Assembly (NCBI GenBank): GCA_019022495.1
Contig: JAFEKR010000003.1
Coordinates: 1,612,001 to 1,676,000 of the forward strand
Length of the DNA stretch: 64,000 nt
Direction: 5' to 3'
DNA from: Epichloe hybrida
Lineage: Eukaryota > Ascomycota > Sordariomycetes > Hypocreales > Clavicipitaceae
Shown: one piece after another, positions 59,533 to 64,000 of the stretch
Layout: every line of letters begins with the position of its first letter
How positions within the stretch are numbered: position 1 is the first letter of the stretch
Position numbers and translations under genes: made by a program
The notes under the pieces: generated by a model
What the model saw: the letters and a program-made list of their open reading frames with translations, nothing else
Database searches by the model: none
What the model was told of the DNA's origin: nothing

Positions 59533-62500
59533 ATGGATACCAAAGGAAAGGGAAATGGACCTGTAATCCCTGACCCTAGTGCGCAAGAGGTTCTTAATAA
59601 CTAGCTAAAAGAGCAAGCTATTAAGCAACAAGCAACTATAGACAAGTTATTAGAGAAGCTAGAAAGCCTATCTATAACTGTAAATAGTTGTATGGAGGGT
59701 GTGGAAGCTGATAAGCCCGCTAGTCAGCAGTAAGATTAACAGCCTATTCAAGAATAAGCTGAATCTAGCTTCGTATAAGTAACCTTTAATAATTCAATTA
59801 TTAAGGAATTTAATAAGAGGGTTTATAGCTTCCGAGAGATTACTAGGCTTAAAGGAGCTGAAAATTTCTAATAATAGAAACAAGCCCTAACTATCTAATT
59901 TAGAGCTTTAGGTATGCCTAATTTTCTAGATATTCCGGAGAGTTCTAGGGCGCTAGGGGATCCAGATCAAGCTATTATCCTTATGTTACCAAGGGATAGT
60001 TATACGGAAGGACCCTAAGCCGCTATAACTTGGCAAAAATCACCTAAAGAAGCCTATAATTTACTTATAAGGCAATATTCACATAGCGTTAAAATCCAGA
60101 GGGGGTCCCTATATTTAGAATTTCATAACCTGAATTTTTAAGAGTTTAAGGGGACTTTAGAGTTTTTTAATATAGTCTTTAATAATCTACTAGCTAGATT
60201 ATTAATTTCTAGGGTCATAATTGCTCCTATAGATTAGGTTAATCAATATCTTCAATCCCTAAAATTAACCTTCCCTTAGTAGGCTAAGAGGTAACGATTT
60301 AGTATGCGCACGAATAGGGCTATAGGGGCTCCCCTAGAAGCCCTAAATCTTTAATTTTTAATGGCAGACCTTCTAGCAGAACAGAGGGATAAGTTATTTA
60401 CGGTATTTAAAGCCCTGAATTATAGGGCTAAAAACCTAGAAAAGGGTGCTAAGGATAAAGATAAAGCCCCTAAGGATTAGAAGAAGAAAGGAGGCCCTAA
60501 AGAAAATCAGGGCTTTTCTAATTCTAATTCTTCTTCTAATAAGAAGAAAAAAAAAAGTAAAAAGGTGAAAAATCAGATAAAAAGGATAATAAAGAGACCT
60601 CTCTAGAGGGATCTTTTATGCTAGGAAATTACAACCTTTCTAACAGTGCTCTTAAACTGTATAAGAAACCTAGCCTTTATAAGACTAGTTATAAGAGCTC
60701 TAGTAATAGTAACTCTGATTCTAGCTCTAGTAAATCGGATAATGAAAAACAAGAAATTAAAACCTTAAATGGTTTTAATTATTATAGTAAAGATATAAAA
60801 AAGGCCCTATTATATAATACAGGTTTAACTATATATATTATTAATTCTAGGGAGGTCTTTAGGGATTATACCCCCTATAAAAAGGGGGAATCTAACCCTA
60901 TTATAACTAGTGGTGGCCCTATTTACGCTAAGGGTCACGGTAGTGCTGTTTTTAAGGTCTTATATTAGAAAAATCCAGCTAGATATAGGACCTTAGTGCT
61001 TAAAGATACGCTATATTTTCCTTAGCTTAATGTTAATATAGTTAGTGGACTTACGCACTATATATCTAGTAGTTACCTTATAAAAAACCTACTTTATCTT
61101 AAAGATAGGTCTTATATTATAACCTTAGATATAGAAAAACATGGTTTTTTCTTTTATATTAAAAACCAATCTACGCCTAAGTTATCTAAAGGGCCCTGAA
61201 ATAATTCGCATTATATCTAACCTTTTACCTACGCTGCTTTTAAGGGTTATAGTTACCCTATAGAGGTTTAACTCCCCTCTAAAAAGCTAGATTAGGCTTC
61301 TGATTTAGATAAAATTAACAAAAATAATAATAATATTAAAGAAATCGTATAGGATGATTTAGAGGAATTAGTCCCTTCTTCTTCGCCTATAGCTCTAGGT
61401 TAGGTCCCTTATAAATCTAAGGAAATAGATTTAGGGGTGTTAGAGAGCCCTAGTGGAGGAAAAGGGTCCCTAATACCTCTCCAAGAGGCCTGTGGTTCTT
61501 AAGGGGCCTAGCAGGGGACTAGTGAAGAGGGCCTTAGTCTAGATCCTAATTTAGACCCTAAGGATCTTTAATATTAATGGTTATTAGAACTAGCTAGCCT
61601 ATGGCATATATAATTAGGGCACCTAGGTCTTCCTTTGCTAAAGAAAACTAGCCTTATAACTAAAGGAATCCCTAATTTTTCTAAAATTAAGGATAAGGAT
61701 TTAAGATGTATTGCTTGTGATTAATCCAAGGCAGTTAGAAGACCTAGGAAATTAGCTATCCCTGACCCCCTAAGAGCTCTAGATTGAATAGAGGGGGATA
61801 TGCTAAAAATCAGCCTTACGCTGTATAATAAGCAGTTAATTTGCTTATTTCTAGTTAATCAAAAGACTAGATATAAGTGGGTTATCTTATTGCCTAATGA
61901 GGAAGGCCTAACTATTTATAAGGCTATTAAAGGCTTTTTCAGAGGGCTTAAAAATCAACTAGGTTAATATCCTAGGCACCTTTACTTTAATAGGGGCTAA
62001 GGAATCAATTCTAGTTGTTAAGCTTAGTTAAATTCTAAAGGGATTAAATTTATGACTTCTAGTCCCTATATCTATAAGCAAAATAGATTAGCAAAGCGTT
62101 CAATTTGTACTATTCTAGATTAATTAAGGGCTACTATCTAGTAGGCAAAAATACCGTTATTTGTATGGTGTTTTGTATTACTTATAGTTGTTAACCTTAT
62201 TAACATAACTGCTAATACCACTAAGGATAAAAGCCCTAAACAACTGCTATCTAGGGAGCTAAATTAGCCTTATATAACTGATATTAGCAGTATTAGAGCT
62301 ATAGGATCTCACTATGAGATTCTAATCCATTTAGAAAAACAACCTAAAGCCTAGAAGTTAGTAGCTAGGACTATCCCTAGAAGACTTTTAGCTACACTAG
62401 GTTCTAACACCTACCTAGTATATATCCCATCTAAAAAGCTAGTTACAAAGACTAGCTTTATTAAGATTATAGAACCTATAGGCCCTGTTTCTAAAGGCTT

Positions 62501-64000
62501 ACCTAGGATTTCTATAAGGGATAACCCTTTAGAGGGGGAAAATAATCTAAACTAACAAAATCTAGATTAAGGTTTAAAGGATTATCCTATAGATAACATA
62601 GGTATCCCTATAGGTTAAGAAAAACCACCTACAGGCCCTGAAGAACCCCCTAAAGGCTTAATTCCAGCGGCTCCTGTATAGGCGCAGCCTATATCTCAAC
62701 TAGGAAATCAGATTTTAACTTCGGACCTCGATTTTAACAAAATTATCAACTTTAACCCTAATATTAACCCTATGGATATTAATATTAGTTCCCCTTTTTC
62801 TCTAGATTTTATAAAAGAAATTTGCTTTAAGGTATAGGAGAAGCTAAAGGAAAACAGTCCTATTAGCCCTGAGCCTAAGACCTGGAAGCAAGCTATATCT
62901 AGCCCTAAAAGGGATAAATAGATAGAAGCTATATATAAGGAATACAAATAACTTCTAAAGGCTAGTACTTTTAAATTTATAGGGAAAGACTAAATCCCTA
63001 AGGGCCGAAAAGTACTAAAGAAAAGGCTTGTTTATAAGCTTAAAAAGGATAAAGAAAATAATCCTTTAAAATATAAGGCCTAACTTATTGCTAAGGGATT
63101 TATGCAAATCAAAGGCCTAGATTACCTAGAGACCTTTGCTACCACAAGCATTCCCCCTAGCTAGAGGATTTTACTAGCCCTAGCGGCTTAGAATAACTAG
63201 GAAATCAAATAAATCAATTTTATAGGAGCTTTTATTAATAGTAAGCCATAATAACAGATTTATATGTTTATTCTAGATAGGTTTATTGAATTCCTTGAAG
63301 CAAATCCTAAACTAGCTAAATTACCTAAAAGTTTTAGCTAGAAACCTTCCAAAGATTAAGTAATTCTATTATAGAAGTCTTTATATAGCCTAAAACAAAG
63401 CTCAAGGGAGTGGCAATAAGCACTAATATTAGTGCTTAAATCCCTAGGATTTAACCCCTTAATATCTGACCTAGCTATCTTCTTTAATCCTTTAACCAAA
63501 ACCTTTGTCATTACATACGTAAATAACTACCTTCTAATTAGACCGGATTTATCTTATATCTAAAGACTTAAAAAGGAACTTCATAAAGTCTATCTAATAG
63601 AAAATAGGGGCCTGGCTAAATTCTTCTTAGGGGTTTAAATTATACGAGATAGGCCTAATAGGATACCAAAAATTCATTAAGCTTAGTATATCTTAGAAGC
63701 CTTAAAATGATTTAATATACTAGATAGTAAGCCTATTAGCATACCTCTTTAGCTAGGCGTTTTAGCTACGCAAATAACTAAGCTTTTAATAGCTAGCGAA
63801 ATTAAGCTTTATTAGTGCATTATAGGGACTATAATATACCTAATGTTACTTATAAGGCCTAATATAGCCTTTACATTATAGTAGTTATTTACTATACTAG
63901 CTAGCCCCTATATAGAGTACCTAAAAGTAGCTAAAAATTTGCTAAGGTATCTATTAGGGACTAAATTCCTTGCTATTATCTATAAGGGAGACCCTAAAGG
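59533..64000 (+). pseudogene. Copia III gag-pol remnant, truncated by the window edge
   Basis: ATG at 59533 aligns with the copia I start. Gag, protease (NTG for DTG near 60817, in the open stretch 60618-60968), pre-integrase (about 61590-61740), integrase (about 61790-62200), RT (about 63050-63650, the YVDD position reading YVNN near 63520) and the start of the RNase H region follow. Many stops interrupt it, and the A-run at 60547-60556 is one base short compared with copia I, a frameshift. Codon 18 is still CAA here but TAA in copia I; codon 22 is TAG here but CAG in copia I. Minus-strand 62708-62947 is a shadow. Confidence 0.9.

Larger units (their letters stand above)
58538..64000 (+). 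mobile_element. Copia III: second copy of the copia I family, cut by the window end
   Basis: The 5' LTR is 58538-59361 (824 bp), the primer site starts at 59362, the leader is 59374-59532 and gag-pol follows from 59533. It matches copia I in order and sequence but with many more C-to-T and G-to-A changes in both LTR and coding parts, so it is older or was more often exposed to RIP. The 3' end and its target duplication lie beyond 64000. Confidence 0.93.

Noticed and set aside
62708..62947. Minus-strand 79-codon frame (and plus-strand 19319-19558)
   Set aside because: They are equivalent antisense shadows of the copia integrase-RT linker in copia III and copia I.
1..64000. Host genes, secondary-metabolite clusters or novel defence systems
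   Set aside because: Every legible reading frame is retroelement gag/pol or an antisense shadow; no intron-bearing or unrelated conserved domain could be seen on either strand.

Overview
The window is a nest of transposable elements from what looks like a filamentous ascomycete (Pezizomycotina) genome. I found no host gene. Most of it is extremely rich in TpA and poor in CpA/TpG. Retroelement coding regions are riddled with stops that trace to CAA/CAG/CGA/TGG codons, and catalytic Asp codons read as Asn. This is the signature of repeat-induced point mutation (RIP). The only GC-rich islands are short LTR elements and the outer ends of LTRs.

Left part (1-12374): a decayed plus-strand Ty1/copia element (C3) is split by a 1.5-kb hAT-type non-autonomous DNA transposon (786-2282) and by a complete chromodomain Ty3/gypsy element (gypsy A, 3746-10305). 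Its RNase H end carries a 330-bp tandem duplication. An orphan chromodomain of another gypsy element lies at about 12165-12290 on the minus strand.

Middle (12375-35440): a minus-strand copia element (C1 copy 1, 12375-27103) holds the youngest element here, copia I (16752-23881, minus, 824-bp LTRs, one gag-pol frame broken only by point stops), plus a solo LTR of the same family (24715-25522). To the right follow a truncated second copia family (C2b), a second C1 copy whose sequence gives the empty site for the solo LTR, and a gypsy fragment.

Right part (35441-64000): a third C1 copy (plus) is split by a full C2 copia element (35688-56910, TSD CTTTC). C2 is itself split by gypsy B (37008-44194, minus, containing TRIM A at 39310-39908) and by a joined TRIM B + gypsy C unit (45972-53185). 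A second hAT copy, small LTR remnants and a second, more heavily mutated copy of the copia I family (58538 to the window end) complete it.

The most interesting signal is a roughly 600-bp TRIM-like family. Its LTR ends, 3-nt spacer, primer-site/LTR self-complementarity and plus-strand primer context match those of the large gypsy elements. One copy is joined end to end to a gypsy copy inside a single 5-bp target duplication, through exactly the six bases expected if two unprocessed cDNA ends were ligated. This suggests the gypsy element mobilises the TRIM. The gypsy and TRIM elements appear self-primed (Tf1-like), whereas copia I uses a half initiator-tRNA-Met primer site.
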